Source: Ideonella_A intermedia_A (GTDB lineage: Bacteria; Pseudomonadota; Gammaproteobacteria; Burkholderiales; Burkholderiaceae_C). From it: a stretch of DNA of 64,000 bases. The stretch covers positions 1 through 64,000 of the forward strand of contig CALRPU020000030.1 in NCBI GenBank assembly GCA_943370175.1. Direction: 5' to 3'. Positions 33,774 to 43,099 of the stretch are shown one piece after another (position 1 is the first letter of the stretch; the number at the start of each line of letters is the position of its first letter). A model generated the notes under the pieces. It did no database searches. It had not been told where the DNA came from and saw only the letters and a program-made list of their open reading frames with translations. A program made the position numbers and the translations under genes.

Positions 33774-34903
33774 CACACGCTCCCTTGCGCTGCGGCGCCG
33801 CGCACCGACGGGTCGTCGGGCACCACGACGCAGCGGTCGGCGCGCAGCCGCACCCACACGTCGGACCCCACGGCCAACGTCATGAAGGGGTCGACGGCGG
33901 CGACGATGCGCGAGCCAGACAGGTCGATGACCAGCTCGATGCTGTCGCCCAGGTAGTGGCTTTCAAGCACCCGGCCGACGTGGGTGTCGCTGTGCGGTGC
34001 CTGCGCCATCGCATTGGGAATCACCTCGATGGCCGTGTTGCGGATGACCAGCACGGCCGCGTCGCCGGGCTGAAGCCGGCTGGGCGCCGGGCACGGCAGG
34101 TGACCAAAGCCCGCGCGGACGCCAGCGCCTTCCACCCGCGCTGGGATCAGGTTGCTGCGGCCCATGAAGTTGGCCGTGAAGGCCGTCTGCGGGTGCAGGA
34201 AGACCTCGCGCGGCGTGCCTTGCTGCTCGACGCGGCCGGCGCGCAGCAGCGTGACCGTGTCAGACATCGACATCGCTTCCAGCTGGTCGTGGGTGACGAA
34301 CACGGTGGTGATGCCCAGGGTCTTGACGAGCCGGCGAATCTCGACGCGCATGTCGTCGCGCAGCTTGGCGTCGAGGTTGCTCAGGGGCTCGTCGAGCAGC
34401 AGCAGGTCCGGGTGGTGCACCAGCGCACGCGCCAGCGCCACGCGCTGCTGCTGACCGCCGCTGAGGTGCGGGGACGGTCGGTCGGCCAGGTGGGCCAGCT
34501 TGATCAGGTCCAGCACCGCCATCACGCGGCGCTTGACCTCGCCCGCGTCGGTGCGGGACGGGCCGTGCACCAGGGGAAAGGCGACGTTGTCGAACACGCT
34601 CATGTGTGGCCAGATGGCGTACGACTGGAACACCATGCCGAGCTTGCGCCGGTTGGCCTGAACCATCACCTGCCGCTGGCTGCAGTAGACGGCGCGGCCG
34701 CCCATCTCGATGGTGCCGGACGTGGGGGTCTCCAGCCCGGCAATGCATTGCATCGTCGTGGACTTGCCGCAGCCACTGGGCCCGAGCAAGGTGAAGAAGT
34801 CGCCCTTGGCGACCTCAAAGCTGATGTCGCTGAGCACCTGGACAGGCGCGGCGGTGGGCAGGCGGGCGGGGTAGGTCTTGCAAAGCTGGCGAACAGACAA
34901 CAT
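33773..34903 (-). CDS. ABC transporter ATPase, PotA/FbpC type
   Basis: A 376-aa ATP-binding subunit. Walker A is GPSGCGKSTT (residues ~43-52), the ABC signature LSGGQQQR, Walker B LLLLDEPLSNLD, and the switch region FVTHDQLEAMSMSD. The C-terminal ~130 residues form the TOBE-type regulatory domain found in spermidine/putrescine and ferric iron importers. It powers the fused permease encoded downstream with a one-base overlap. It starts 25 bases after the binding-protein gene. Confidence 0.9.
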   Translation of the reverse strand: MLSVRQLCKTYPARLPTAAPVQVLSDISFEVAKGDFFTLLGPSGCGKSTTMQCIAGLETPTSGTIEMGGRAVYCSQRQVMVQANRRKLGMVFQSYAIWPHMSVFDNVAFPLVHGPSRTDAGEVKRRVMAVLDLIKLAHLADRPSPHLSGGQQQRVALARALVHHPDLLLLDEPLSNLDAKLRDDMRVEIRRLVKTLGITTVFVTHDQLEAMSMSDTVTLLRAGRVEQQGTPREVFLHPQTAFTANFMGRSNLIPARVEGAGVRAGFGHLPCPAPSRLQPGDAAVLVIRNTAIEVIPNAMAQAPHSDTHVGRVLESHYLGDSIELVIDLSGSRIVAAVDPFMTLAVGSDVWVRLRADRCVVVPDDPSVRGAAAQGSV

Positions 34904-34928
34904 GGTGGGGTGAGGGGCCCGGTGCGGG

Positions 34929-36101
34929 CTATTTGGCTTGGCCCGACAGCAGCAGGCCGATGTCTTTGCGCAGGGCGTCGTTGGTGGTGAGGTCGGCGGC
35001 GTTCTGCGGCTTGGCCAGCTTCGCTCCGGCGGCCACGGCGGCGGCGATCTGTTTGTTGATGGGGGCGTCGGCGTCGGCCGGGCTGTCAAAGGGTTCGATG
35101 GGGTTGGCGACGGCCGCGCCCTCGGTGGCCAGCCACGCGGCAAACAGCCGCGCGGTGTTCGGGTTCGGGCTGTTCTCCGGCACGTACAGGTAGACCATGC
35201 TGACCGGCACCACGTCCCGGAACAGCCTGAACTTCAGCGGCTCGTTGTTGCGGGCGGCCGTCTCGGCCACCGGGTGCACGATGACGCCCAGCGGCACCAC
35301 GCCGGTCACCACCGACCGCGCCACGGCGGGTGTGCCCTTCTCGAACACCGGGCTGTTGGCCATCAGCTTGCGGGCCAGGTCCATCGCCGCGGCGTTGCCC
35401 AGTTGAAAGCCGGTGACGTCGACCGGCGTCATGAAGAAGGCGTTCAGGCCCACCTTGCCCTTCCAGCGGGGATCGGCCAGGTCGGTCAGGCGGGTGGGCA
35501 GGTCGGCTTCATTGACGGCCTTGGGGTTCCACGCCAGGCCATAGGCCACCTGCTGGTAGGGCAGGGCGATGTCCTTGAACTCGGCCAGCTCCAGCGCCTG
35601 CAGGCGGGCCAGGCGGGGCAGGGCCTTGCCAAACACCTGCGCCCATGGGTAGGGCTTGAGCAACTTGGCGTCGGCCGCGGCCTTGACCTCGGGGATGGCG
35701 CCGGCCCCGATGAGGTCGACGCTGACCTTGCCGCTGGCCGATTCGGCGATGGCGCGGGTGTTGGAGGTGACCGCCGAGTTGGGCACCCATTCCAGCGTGG
35801 TGTTGAGCCCGAAGCGCTTGTTGAAGGCGTCGATCAGGGCCTGGTGCGCCGCCGGCGAGCGGGGCGCGGCGATCCAGGCGACCAGGCGGCCTTCCTTCTT
35901 GGCCGCGGCCACCACGTCCTCGAAGCTGGGCGCCGGCTTGGCCGGGCTGGTCTGTGCGTGGGCCAGGCCGGCGGCCAGCAAGCTCAGCGCAGCGCCAAAG
36001 GCCAGGGCGAATCGACGCGGAGCCTGGGCGGGGCGGGCTGGGGTGGCTTGTGCCGTCACTACGGCAGGGGCATGGCGGCGCGGTGCGTGGGAGTTGGTCA
36101 T
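34929..36101 (-). CDS. ABC transporter periplasmic binding protein (iron/polyamine type)
   Basis: A 390-aa family-1 extracellular solute-binding protein. The N-terminus is long and basic, with a hydrophobic segment (FALAFGAALSLLAAGLAHAQ) ending in a signal-peptidase site near residue 50. The mature protein begins with FEDVVAAAKKEGRLVAW, the usual opening of ferric-iron and related binding proteins. Tyrosine ligands for iron (a YxxxY pair) are not obvious, so the ligand may not be free Fe(III). ATG 36101 has AGGA seven bases upstream. First gene of the importer operon; the porin gene precedes it on the same strand (82-base gap). Confidence 0.87.
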   Translation of the reverse strand: MTNSHAPRRHAPAVVTAQATPARPAQAPRRFALAFGAALSLLAAGLAHAQTSPAKPAPSFEDVVAAAKKEGRLVAWIAAPRSPAAHQALIDAFNKRFGLNTTLEWVPNSAVTSNTRAIAESASGKVSVDLIGAGAIPEVKAAADAKLLKPYPWAQVFGKALPRLARLQALELAEFKDIALPYQQVAYGLAWNPKAVNEADLPTRLTDLADPRWKGKVGLNAFFMTPVDVTGFQLGNAAAMDLARKLMANSPVFEKGTPAVARSVVTGVVPLGVIVHPVAETAARNNEPLKFRLFRDVVPVSMVYLYVPENSPNPNTARLFAAWLATEGAAVANPIEPFDSPADADAPINKQIAAAVAAGAKLAKPQNAADLTTNDALRKDIGLLLSGQAK

Positions 36102-36183
36102 GGGAGGTCCTGTCAGGGGGAGCGGGGCCGGTGCGGTGGATGACCCGGGCCGGGCCAACGGCCCAGGCTCAGGCACGCCTGGT

Positions 36184-37308
36184 TCAGAACAGGTGACGAA
36201 CCCCGACGGTGTAGGCGCGGGCGGTGCTGCCCGGCGCGTACGCGGCGGTGGCACCGGCCAGCCCCAGCGCCGAGGCGTTGTCGTTGTCCAGTTGACCCAC
36301 CGCCGCGTACAGCGCGGTGCGCTTGCTCAGGTCGTAGCCGTAGCCGATCTGGAAGGTGCTGCGGTCCGCGTTGGCGGCGGTGCGGTCGTTGCTCTGGCCG
36401 TAGATGAAGCGCACGTATTGGCGTTCGGCGAAGGGCACATTGGCGCCGACGTGCCAGCTGTTGCGGTTGACGGCGCCAGGGCCGCTGGTGTCGGTCTTGC
36501 CGGTGTTGTAGCCCACGTGCACGCGGCCGAAGCCGAACTGGTAGGACGCGCCCAGCGTTTGCAGCGTCAGCTTCGGCGTGTTGGTGACGGCCGCGGTGGC
36601 GCTGGTGGCGGCGCTGTTGCCGCGGATCTGGTGGCGCCCGTAGCCGAGCCACCACACACCGTCGCCGTACGACACATTGCCGCCCAGCTGTTGGCCCGAG
36701 GTGCTGGGCGCCGGCGCGCTGGCCTCGCCGAAGGCGTACATCAGCATCACGCCCAGGCCCTTGCGCGGGGCGGGCAACAGCGTGGTCTGCGCGGTGTAGC
36801 CATAGGAATACACCACGGAATTGCTGGCCCGCACCGCGAAGCTGTAAATCGAGGTGATGCCGCCCAGCCAGCCCGCGCCAAAGGGGTCGTTGGCCGGCCC
36901 GGCGGAAATGGCCCACATCGGGGTGTACTGGCGGCCCAGCGACAGGTAGCCGGTGCTGTCCGACCCCAGCGACACGGCGGCGAGGCGCCCCCAGCTGAAG
37001 GCCCCGGCGGCCACGCCGGGCGGGTTGTTCGCGCCGGCGCCGTTGTCCAGCGTGAAGCCGGACTCAAGCACAAAGCTCGCGCGCAGCCCGCTGCCCAGGT
37101 CCTCGACGCCGGAGAAGGTGATGCGGCTGGCGTCGCGCTGACCCGATGCCAGCGACTTGACCGTGCCGGACACGGTGCCGGTGTCCACGTGCAAGGCGGC
37201 GTCAACGATGCCGCTGACCTGCACGGTCGATGGTGCGGTCGATTGGGCCGCTGCCAGTGTGGGCAGGCAGGCGATCGCGCAGCAGGCAGCAAGGCGGGTC
37301 TTGGTCAT
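36184..37308 (-). CDS. Gram-negative general porin
   Basis: A 374-aa outer-membrane beta-barrel of the Burkholderiales trimeric porin family (about 360-390 aa). It has a signal peptide (LPTLAAAQS), the first strand VQVSGIVDAALHVDT, many alternating hydrophobic strands and the C-terminal phenylalanine (YTVGVRHLF) required for barrel assembly. Co-orientation with the ABC importer operon suggests it may admit the same solute to the periplasm, which is inference. The 190 bases upstream (37309-37498) separate it from the AraC-type gene, its possible regulator. Confidence 0.92.
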   Translation of the reverse strand: MTKTRLAACCAIACLPTLAAAQSTAPSTVQVSGIVDAALHVDTGTVSGTVKSLASGQRDASRITFSGVEDLGSGLRASFVLESGFTLDNGAGANNPPGVAAGAFSWGRLAAVSLGSDSTGYLSLGRQYTPMWAISAGPANDPFGAGWLGGITSIYSFAVRASNSVVYSYGYTAQTTLLPAPRKGLGVMLMYAFGEASAPAPSTSGQQLGGNVSYGDGVWWLGYGRHQIRGNSAATSATAAVTNTPKLTLQTLGASYQFGFGRVHVGYNTGKTDTSGPGAVNRNSWHVGANVPFAERQYVRFIYGQSNDRTAANADRSTFQIGYGYDLSKRTALYAAVGQLDNDNASALGLAGATAAYAPGSTARAYTVGVRHLF

Positions 37309-37498
37309 CGGTCGGTCTCCAGGGGGGTTCGGGTTCGTCCCGCGGTGCGGGCGTTGAGAGGCCTGGGATCTTTGTCGAGCGGTCGAATGGCCGCTGTCGG
37401 ATAGTTGCTGGAACTGTCGTGATCATGTGCTGCCCCGATCGGGATGAACCCTAGGGTGGCCGCTGTGCGACCCACTTCATGGGCCGCGTCACGGGGGG

Positions 37499-38413
37499 TC
37501 AGGGCCCGCGCCGCAGCTGGCCCGGGCTGATGCCCCAGTGCCCGCGGAAGGCCTGGCTGAAGTGCGAGACCGACACGAAGCCGGTGTCCATGGCGACCTC
37601 GATCAGCGGCCGCGTGCTGGTGACCACCTCATGGCGCGCCTGCTCCAGGCGCAGCCGCATGACGTGCCGGTGCGGGGTTTCGCCGGTGGTGGTCTTGAAG
37701 GCGCGCGCGAAATGGAAGGGGCTGAGCTGAGCCAGGCCCGCAAGGCGGTCCAAGGTCCATTCGGTGGCGAGGTCGGCACGCACCGCGTCGCTGATGGCGG
37801 CCACCTGGCGCTGGGTCAGCGAGCCCACGCGCCGGGTGGGGGCGCTGGCCTCGCAGTGGTGCTCGACCAGGTGGGCGGCCAGGGTCAAGGCCATGCGCTC
37901 GGCAAAGGCCGCGGTCAGCGAAGCATTGCTCTGCAAGGACGACAGCAGCAGTTGGCCGAAGTGCCACAGCACCGGGTCACGCACACCAAACTGTGGGCGC
38001 AGCGCGATGCCCAGCCGCGGGTCGGTGCCGGCGGCCTGCGCCAGCCACGCGGGCGACAGGTTGATGTGCAGGTTGTCGCGTGACGATTCGCTGCGCCAGA
38101 AGCTGGGCAGCCCGGCGGGCACCAGCACCGCTTCGCCCGGACGCCATTCCCCGCGAAGCACCTGGCCGCCGATGCAGTGCGTCATGTGCGTGGCCGGGCC
38201 GCGGCGCAGGACCACGCAGTGCTGGTTCATCGCCGGGATGTAGAGGTCTTCGACCGGCCCCTGCTGCACCCACACCGCGAGGCCTTTCCAGGGCCGATGG
38301 CGGCTCGACAGCGTGACCTGCTGCGGCAGGATGTCGATGGGGTTGTCGATGAGTTGTTGCTGGGCCTGGGTCCATCGCTGGGTGTCCAGGCCGATGCTTG
38401 CGATGGTGCCCAT
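37499..38413 (-). CDS. AraC-family transcriptional regulator
   Basis: A 304-aa regulator with an N-terminal cupin-like ligand domain and a C-terminal double helix-turn-helix (about residues 205-300). AraC marks are LDRLAGLAQLSPFHFARAFK followed by the second helix pair and GFVSVSHFSQAFRGHWGISP. ATG 38413 is favoured because GGAAGG lies eight bases upstream; an in-frame start at 38494 would add 27 unlikely residues. It lies upstream of the porin and importer genes on the same strand, and divergent from a LysR gene, so it is a plausible local activator. Confidence 0.88.
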   Translation of the reverse strand: MGTIASIGLDTQRWTQAQQQLIDNPIDILPQQVTLSSRHRPWKGLAVWVQQGPVEDLYIPAMNQHCVVLRRGPATHMTHCIGGQVLRGEWRPGEAVLVPAGLPSFWRSESSRDNLHINLSPAWLAQAAGTDPRLGIALRPQFGVRDPVLWHFGQLLLSSLQSNASLTAAFAERMALTLAAHLVEHHCEASAPTRRVGSLTQRQVAAISDAVRADLATEWTLDRLAGLAQLSPFHFARAFKTTTGETPHRHVMRLRLEQARHEVVTSTRPLIEVAMDTGFVSVSHFSQAFRGHWGISPGQLRRGP

Positions 38414-38507
38414 GTGCTGGCCTTCCGAAGCGGCCGGTGGCCGCGTGAGCAGCCGGGATGCTAGCCACGGCCAGCCGACGCCATAAGCGGGCAAAATTGA
38501 CCTGTCG

Positions 38508-39416
38508 ATGCCTGGGAGTGATCACCCCGTGTTCAAGCTGCACCATGTTCGCGACCTGCTGGCCATTGCCCAGGCGCGCAGCGTGCGTGGCGCGGCGCGG
38601 GCCCTGGGCCTTGCCCAGCCGGCGCTGACCCGCAGCCTGCGCGAACTGGAGCAGCAACTGGGCGTGCAGCTGGTCCAACGGCACGCCCGGGGCGTGGTCC
38701 TGACCCCCGCCGGCGAGCGCTTTGCGCTGCGCGCCAGCGCCGCCATGGAAGATTTGCGCCGCGCCCAGGAGGAAGCCGGCCAGGCCGCCGGCCAGATGCA
38801 GGGCGCGGTCAGCGTGGGCCTGTCGGGTGTGGCGATCATGGCGTTGTTGCCGGTGGCTTATGCCGCGTTCCGCGCGCGTTGCCCGGAGGTGCGGCTGAGG
38901 GTGGTCGAAGGGCCGTTTCCCCTGCTGGAGTCGCGGCTGCGCGACGGCACGCTCGACTTCTACGTCGGCCCGCGTCACGACCGCCAGACCTCCACCGAAT
39001 GGCACGCGCAACGTTGTTGCGGCACGCGCCGGTGCATCGTCGCGCGCCGCGGCCACCCGCTGCGGCGCGTGCGCAGCTTGCAGCGCCTGGTTCCGTCGGA
39101 TTGGCTGCTGACCGGGGTGCGCGAGCACGCCGAGCGCGAGCTGGAGGAGCTGTTCGCCGAGCATGGCCTGCCCGCGCCGCGCATGCGCACGCGGGTGGAC
39201 TCCTTGCTGGCCATGCTGTCGCTGCTGACCAGCACCGACGCCGTGGCCTTGCTGCCCAACCAGGTCGTCGACTCGGCGATGTTCCGGCAGCAGGTGGTGG
39301 CCTTGCCCGTGCGCGAGCCACTGGGCGCACTGGACATCATGCTCGTGAACCGCGCGGGCCTGCCCTTGACGCCCGCCGCGACCGTGCTGGCCGAGCAGCT
39401 GATGCGCGCCGGCTGA
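38508..39416 (+). CDS. LysR-family transcriptional regulator
   Basis: A 302-aa LysR-type regulator, most like the TsaR/CbbR/GltC-like branch that governs transport and aromatic-acid genes. The DNA-binding helix region is FKLHHVRDLLAIAQARSVRGAARALGLAQPALTRSLRELE, quoted in part here as ARSVRGAARALGLAQPALTR (about residues 24-43). GTG 38529 is a possible alternative start, preceded by GGAG. The effector domain follows normally. It is divergent from the AraC gene (94 bases between starts) and convergent with the kinase gene. Its target is not fixed by context. Confidence 0.87.
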   Translation: MPGSDHPVFKLHHVRDLLAIAQARSVRGAARALGLAQPALTRSLRELEQQLGVQLVQRHARGVVLTPAGERFALRASAAMEDLRRAQEEAGQAAGQMQGAVSVGLSGVAIMALLPVAYAAFRARCPEVRLRVVEGPFPLLESRLRDGTLDFYVGPRHDRQTSTEWHAQRCCGTRRCIVARRGHPLRRVRSLQRLVPSDWLLTGVREHAERELEELFAEHGLPAPRMRTRVDSLLAMLSLLTSTDAVALLPNQVVDSAMFRQQVVALPVREPLGALDIMLVNRAGLPLTPAATVLAEQLMRAG

Positions 39417-39438
39417 CCGCCGGACCGGCTGACGGCGC

Positions 39439-42240
39439 TCAGTCGCCCAGCGGGATGGGGGCGATCGGCGGCAGGCCCAGCCGGGCGCGCAGGTCGGCAT
39501 AGTCCGCGCGCCGGTAGCGGGTGCCTTCGATGTGCTTGACCATGGCCAGCGCCGGGCCCACCTGCCCCAGGCGCTGCTGCAATTGCGCGTGGATCACGTT
39601 CAATCCCACGTCACCGGGGACCGCACCGGCGGCCACCCGAGTGGCCGCCACCTGCCAGCGCTCGCGGGCCGGCGCGGTGCGGCCCGCGGCGGCCAGCAGG
39701 TCGCCCAGGTGCAGGCCGGCTTCGGCGGCATTCAGCGCCTCGTTGCGGCTCCAGACCTTGTCGGGCGGGTGGTCCCGGCCGATGGCGACAATGAGGTCGG
39801 CCAGGTCGGACGCCAGGCCGGCCGGCGCCGGTCCGATCACGGCCTGGGCCGTCAGCACCCGCCCGCGGACTTCCAGCTGCCAGGTGCTGCGGTTGCGGTC
39901 GCTGGACAGCACCTTGGGCAGCATCGTGGCCGCCCGCGCCAGGTGCTCGCGGGCGGCACGCAGGTTGCCGGTGCCGCGGTGCCCCTCGGCCAGCGTGATC
40001 AGGTGGTAGATGGTCTGCCCTTGCAGGTTCACATCGGTGGGCTCGAGCGCGATGAGGGCGTCGTCGATGTTCACCGCCTCCTGGGCGGTGTCGCGGGCAA
40101 GCGCGGGGTGACCGAGGTTCAGCAGGGTGCCGGCCATGCGGTTCAGTCCCAGGGCGCGGTTGGCGCGGGCCTGCTGGTCGCGTTCCGCCCCGGGCACGCG
40201 GCGCAGCGCGTCGATTTGCGTGCGCATTGTCCGCAGCGATTCGAGGTAGTTGCCCAGGCCGTGGTGCACATCGGCGATGCAGGCCCGCACATTGACCACC
40301 GACTTCCACACCTCCGGGTCGCGCTGGGCGGTGTCGACCAGGGTTTCATGGGCTTCGGTCAGCAGGGGCAGGGCCTCCCGCGCGCGGCCGTTGTCGATGT
40401 AGTAGATGCCCAGGTCGGCGCGCGCGTTGGCCGCGGCGGTGCGCGCCACGTCGGACCGCGGGGCCGCGGCCACGGCCCGGTCGTGCCAGCCGACCGCCTG
40501 GCGGTACAGCTGCTCGGCCTCGGCGGTGCGGCCCTCGTGTTCGATGATCAGCCCGTGCTGGCCCAGCACCTTGCCGTGCTCCGTCAACACCGCCTCGTTC
40601 GTCGGGTAGGCCGCGGCCAGGCGTTCGGTGGTGCGCCGTGCCTCGGTGATGCTTTGCTTCGCCTCGGACGTCTGCCCGCGCAGGTCGGCCAGCTCGGCCA
40701 GCAGCCGCAGCGATTTGGCGCGCCTGCCCAGCGAGGCGTCGTCCAGCAGCCGCGTGTCCTGTGATTCGTAGTAGGCCAGGGCCCGGGTCCCGACGCCGGC
40801 CAGCGCGTCGAGTCGGCCGACCGGCTCAAGCTTGCTGCGCAGGTCGCCGAGCATGAACTCGACCAGGCCCTCGGCCTGCAGCCTCCGCTGCTCGGCCAGT
40901 GCGCTGGCGCGCAGCGCGTCCTCGGCCTTGATCAGGGCCAGCACGCCACCCACCGCCAGGGCCAGCACCACCGCGGTGCCGGCGCCCACCGCCAGCCGGT
41001 TGCGCCGCACGAACTTGCCCAGCCGGTAGGCGCTGCTGTCGGGCCGGGCGCTGACGGGCTCGTGGTTGAGCCAGCGGCGCAGGTCGTCGGCGAGCTCGGC
41101 GGCGTTGGCGTAGCGCTCGGCAGGCCGCTTCTTCAGCGTCCGGGCGACGATGGTGTCGAGGTCGCCGCGCAGCTCGCGGGCCTGCCGCACTGCCGCGTCG
41201 CCGCCGTGACGCCGCAACGCTTCCGAAGCCCGCCGAGCGTCGGTTTCAACCACCGACTTCAGGCGGGCCAGCGGGGTGTCGGTGGGCGCCGAGGTGGGGT
41301 GCTCCCCGGTCAGCAACGCGAACAGCAGCACGCCCAGGGCGTACACGTCGGTGGCGGTGGTGACCTCGGTGCCCTGCACCTGTTCCGGCGCGGCGTACTG
41401 CGGCGTGAAGGCGCTGCCCGCCAGCTGGGTCAGCTCGGTGTGCGGCGCACGGGCCTCGGTGGACTGGCTGTCCGCCAGCAACTTGGCGATGCCGAAGTCC
41501 AGCAGCTTCACCCGTCCTTCGCGGGTGACCAGGATGTTGCTCGGCTTGAGGTCGCGGTGAAGGATCAAGCGCGCGTGCGCGTGGCTGACGGCGGCAAGCA
41601 CGTCCATGAACAGCCGCACCCGCGCGCGCAGGTCCAGGCCCTGGGCCGTGCAGTGCAGGTCGATGGGCTGGCCGTCGATGTACTCGAGCACCAGGTACGG
41701 TTGCCCGGCAAAGCCGAGCGCGGCGCGGGCGTCGCCCGCGTTGCCCGGCGTGACGCCGGCGTCGAGCAAGCGGGCGATGTTCGGGTGGTCCAGGCGGCCC
41801 AGGATCTCGCCCTCGCGCGCGAAGCGGCGAGTGCTGCCTTCGTCGAAGCGGCCAGTGCGCAGGAACTTGACCGCCACCTGCGCCCGGTAACGGCCGTCGG
41901 TGCGGTCGGCCAGCCACACCGAGCCCATGCCCCCTTGCCCCAGCTCGCGCACCAGCGCGTAGGGGCCGATCGCCAGGCCCGCGGTGGCGGGCGCGGCGTG
42001 GGATGCCTGGGCCGGGTCTGCGGCGGCCAGCGCCGGCTGCTGCATGAAGCCCGCATCGTCGAGGCGGCCCAGGTGGTCCAGCAGCTCGGCCAGCTCGGCG
42101 GCGAGCGCCGGGTCGGTCTGCCCCAGCGCGTCCAGGGCCTGCGCGCGCTGCCCACCGGTGACGTCGAGCAGGCGGTCCAGGTGTGGCGACAGCGCCGCCC
42201 AGCGTCCGGTGTCGAGCCCCCCGGCTTGCGTGGTCCGCAC
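39439..42240 (-). CDS. Membrane Ser/Thr protein kinase with TPR sensor
   Basis: A 933-aa bacterial Hanks-type kinase. Kinase domain, residues ~94-390: glycine loop GQGGMGSVW, Lys125 (VAVKF), catalytic loop HRDLKPSN with Asp230, DFG at 248-250, and AAPEQ. A single transmembrane helix lies at about 416-437. The outer half (440-933) is a helical TPR-like array, presumably periplasmic and sensory. The ECF sigma gene lies 11 bases upstream on the same strand, an arrangement seen in the sigma/kinase pairs of Proteobacteria and Acidobacteria. The kinase probably controls the sigma factor or an output nearby, which is inference. Confidence 0.9.
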   Translation of the reverse strand: MRTTQAGGLDTGRWAALSPHLDRLLDVTGGQRAQALDALGQTDPALAAELAELLDHLGRLDDAGFMQQPALAAADPAQASHAAPATAGLAIGPYALVRELGQGGMGSVWLADRTDGRYRAQVAVKFLRTGRFDEGSTRRFAREGEILGRLDHPNIARLLDAGVTPGNAGDARAALGFAGQPYLVLEYIDGQPIDLHCTAQGLDLRARVRLFMDVLAAVSHAHARLILHRDLKPSNILVTREGRVKLLDFGIAKLLADSQSTEARAPHTELTQLAGSAFTPQYAAPEQVQGTEVTTATDVYALGVLLFALLTGEHPTSAPTDTPLARLKSVVETDARRASEALRRHGGDAAVRQARELRGDLDTIVARTLKKRPAERYANAAELADDLRRWLNHEPVSARPDSSAYRLGKFVRRNRLAVGAGTAVVLALAVGGVLALIKAEDALRASALAEQRRLQAEGLVEFMLGDLRSKLEPVGRLDALAGVGTRALAYYESQDTRLLDDASLGRRAKSLRLLAELADLRGQTSEAKQSITEARRTTERLAAAYPTNEAVLTEHGKVLGQHGLIIEHEGRTAEAEQLYRQAVGWHDRAVAAAPRSDVARTAAANARADLGIYYIDNGRAREALPLLTEAHETLVDTAQRDPEVWKSVVNVRACIADVHHGLGNYLESLRTMRTQIDALRRVPGAERDQQARANRALGLNRMAGTLLNLGHPALARDTAQEAVNIDDALIALEPTDVNLQGQTIYHLITLAEGHRGTGNLRAAREHLARAATMLPKVLSSDRNRSTWQLEVRGRVLTAQAVIGPAPAGLASDLADLIVAIGRDHPPDKVWSRNEALNAAEAGLHLGDLLAAAGRTAPARERWQVAATRVAAGAVPGDVGLNVIHAQLQQRLGQVGPALAMVKHIEGTRYRRADYADLRARLGLPPIAPIPLGD

Positions 42241-42251
42241 GGCCCGGCGCC

Positions 42252-42803
42252 TTACTTCAGGGCCAGGGACAAGAACAGGCGCGCGCGCTGCCAGTCGCGC
42301 TGCACGGTGCGCACATTGACGTCCAGGCTGGCAGCAACCTCTTCTTCGGTCAGGCCGCCAAAGTAGCGCAGCTCGACCACGCGGGCCAGGCGCGCGTCGG
42401 TGCGTGCCAGGGCTTCCAACGCGTCGTGCACATGCAGCACCTCGTCGTCATGGCGCTGGGCGGCCTCGCACGACGCCTCGTCGTAGGTCACGCGCTCTGC
42501 CCCGCCCCCATGGCGTTCGGCTTGCCGCGAGCGCACCAGGTCGACGACGACGCTGCGCATCACCCGCGCGGCGTAAGCCAGAAAGTGCTCGCGGTCCGGA
42601 AAGTCCAGCGCACCGACCCCTTTGAGCCGCAGAAAGGATTCGTGCACCAGTGCCGTCGTGTCCAGCGAGGTGAGGTGCCCCGACTTGTGCATGCGGCTGT
42701 GCGCCAAGCGGCGCAGGTCGCCGTAGAGCAGCGCGAACAGGCGGTCGGCGGCGCCGCGGTCGCCGTCGCGAGCGGCTTCGAGCAAGCGGGTGATCTCGGA
42801 CAT
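42252..42803 (-). CDS. ECF-type RNA polymerase sigma factor (TIGR02999-like)
   Basis: A 183-aa group-4 sigma factor. Region 2 spans about residues 25-95 (LVHESFLRLKG and REHFLAYAARVMRSVVVDLVR) and region 4 about 125-180 (LEALARTDARLARVVELRYF and AASLDVNVRTVQRDW). The length and motifs fit the ECF subfamily often paired with membrane Ser/Thr kinases. No anti-sigma factor gene lies beside it; the kinase gene takes that place 11 bases downstream. ATG 42803 is chosen because region 1/2 begins at once. It is divergent from the secreted metalloprotease-like gene (296 bases between starts). Confidence 0.9.
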   Translation of the reverse strand: MSEITRLLEAARDGDRGAADRLFALLYGDLRRLAHSRMHKSGHLTSLDTTALVHESFLRLKGVGALDFPDREHFLAYAARVMRSVVVDLVRSRQAERHGGGAERVTYDEASCEAAQRHDDEVLHVHDALEALARTDARLARVVELRYFGGLTEEEVAASLDVNVRTVQRDWQRARLFLSLALK

Positions 42804-43099
42804 CGAAGCGGTGCGGGAAGGTGGGGAACGCGAAGGGCAGTGTGGGGCGACACGGTCCGGCGACGGATGGCCTGTTCGGCCCATCGGGGCGGCCGGCATC
42901 ACGGGGGATGGCGGCTTTGGCGCCGGCTTTGCGTTTCCGTTGTCAAGGGCATGGACAGACGACATCAATCTGCCGCCCGACGTGGCAATTTTGACATTCT
43001 GGCTCAGCCGTTCATCCAGCGCTGAGCTTGCCCGATCCGCGCGGCCGCGCATCCGGCGTCGCCGGTCTTGTCGACCCCTTCACCTTTCCCGTTGAACCC

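Noticed and set aside
32712..33956. 414-codon plus-strand frame opposite the permease
   Set aside because: Gln/His/Arg-rich shadow of a clearly coding permease with EAA motifs.
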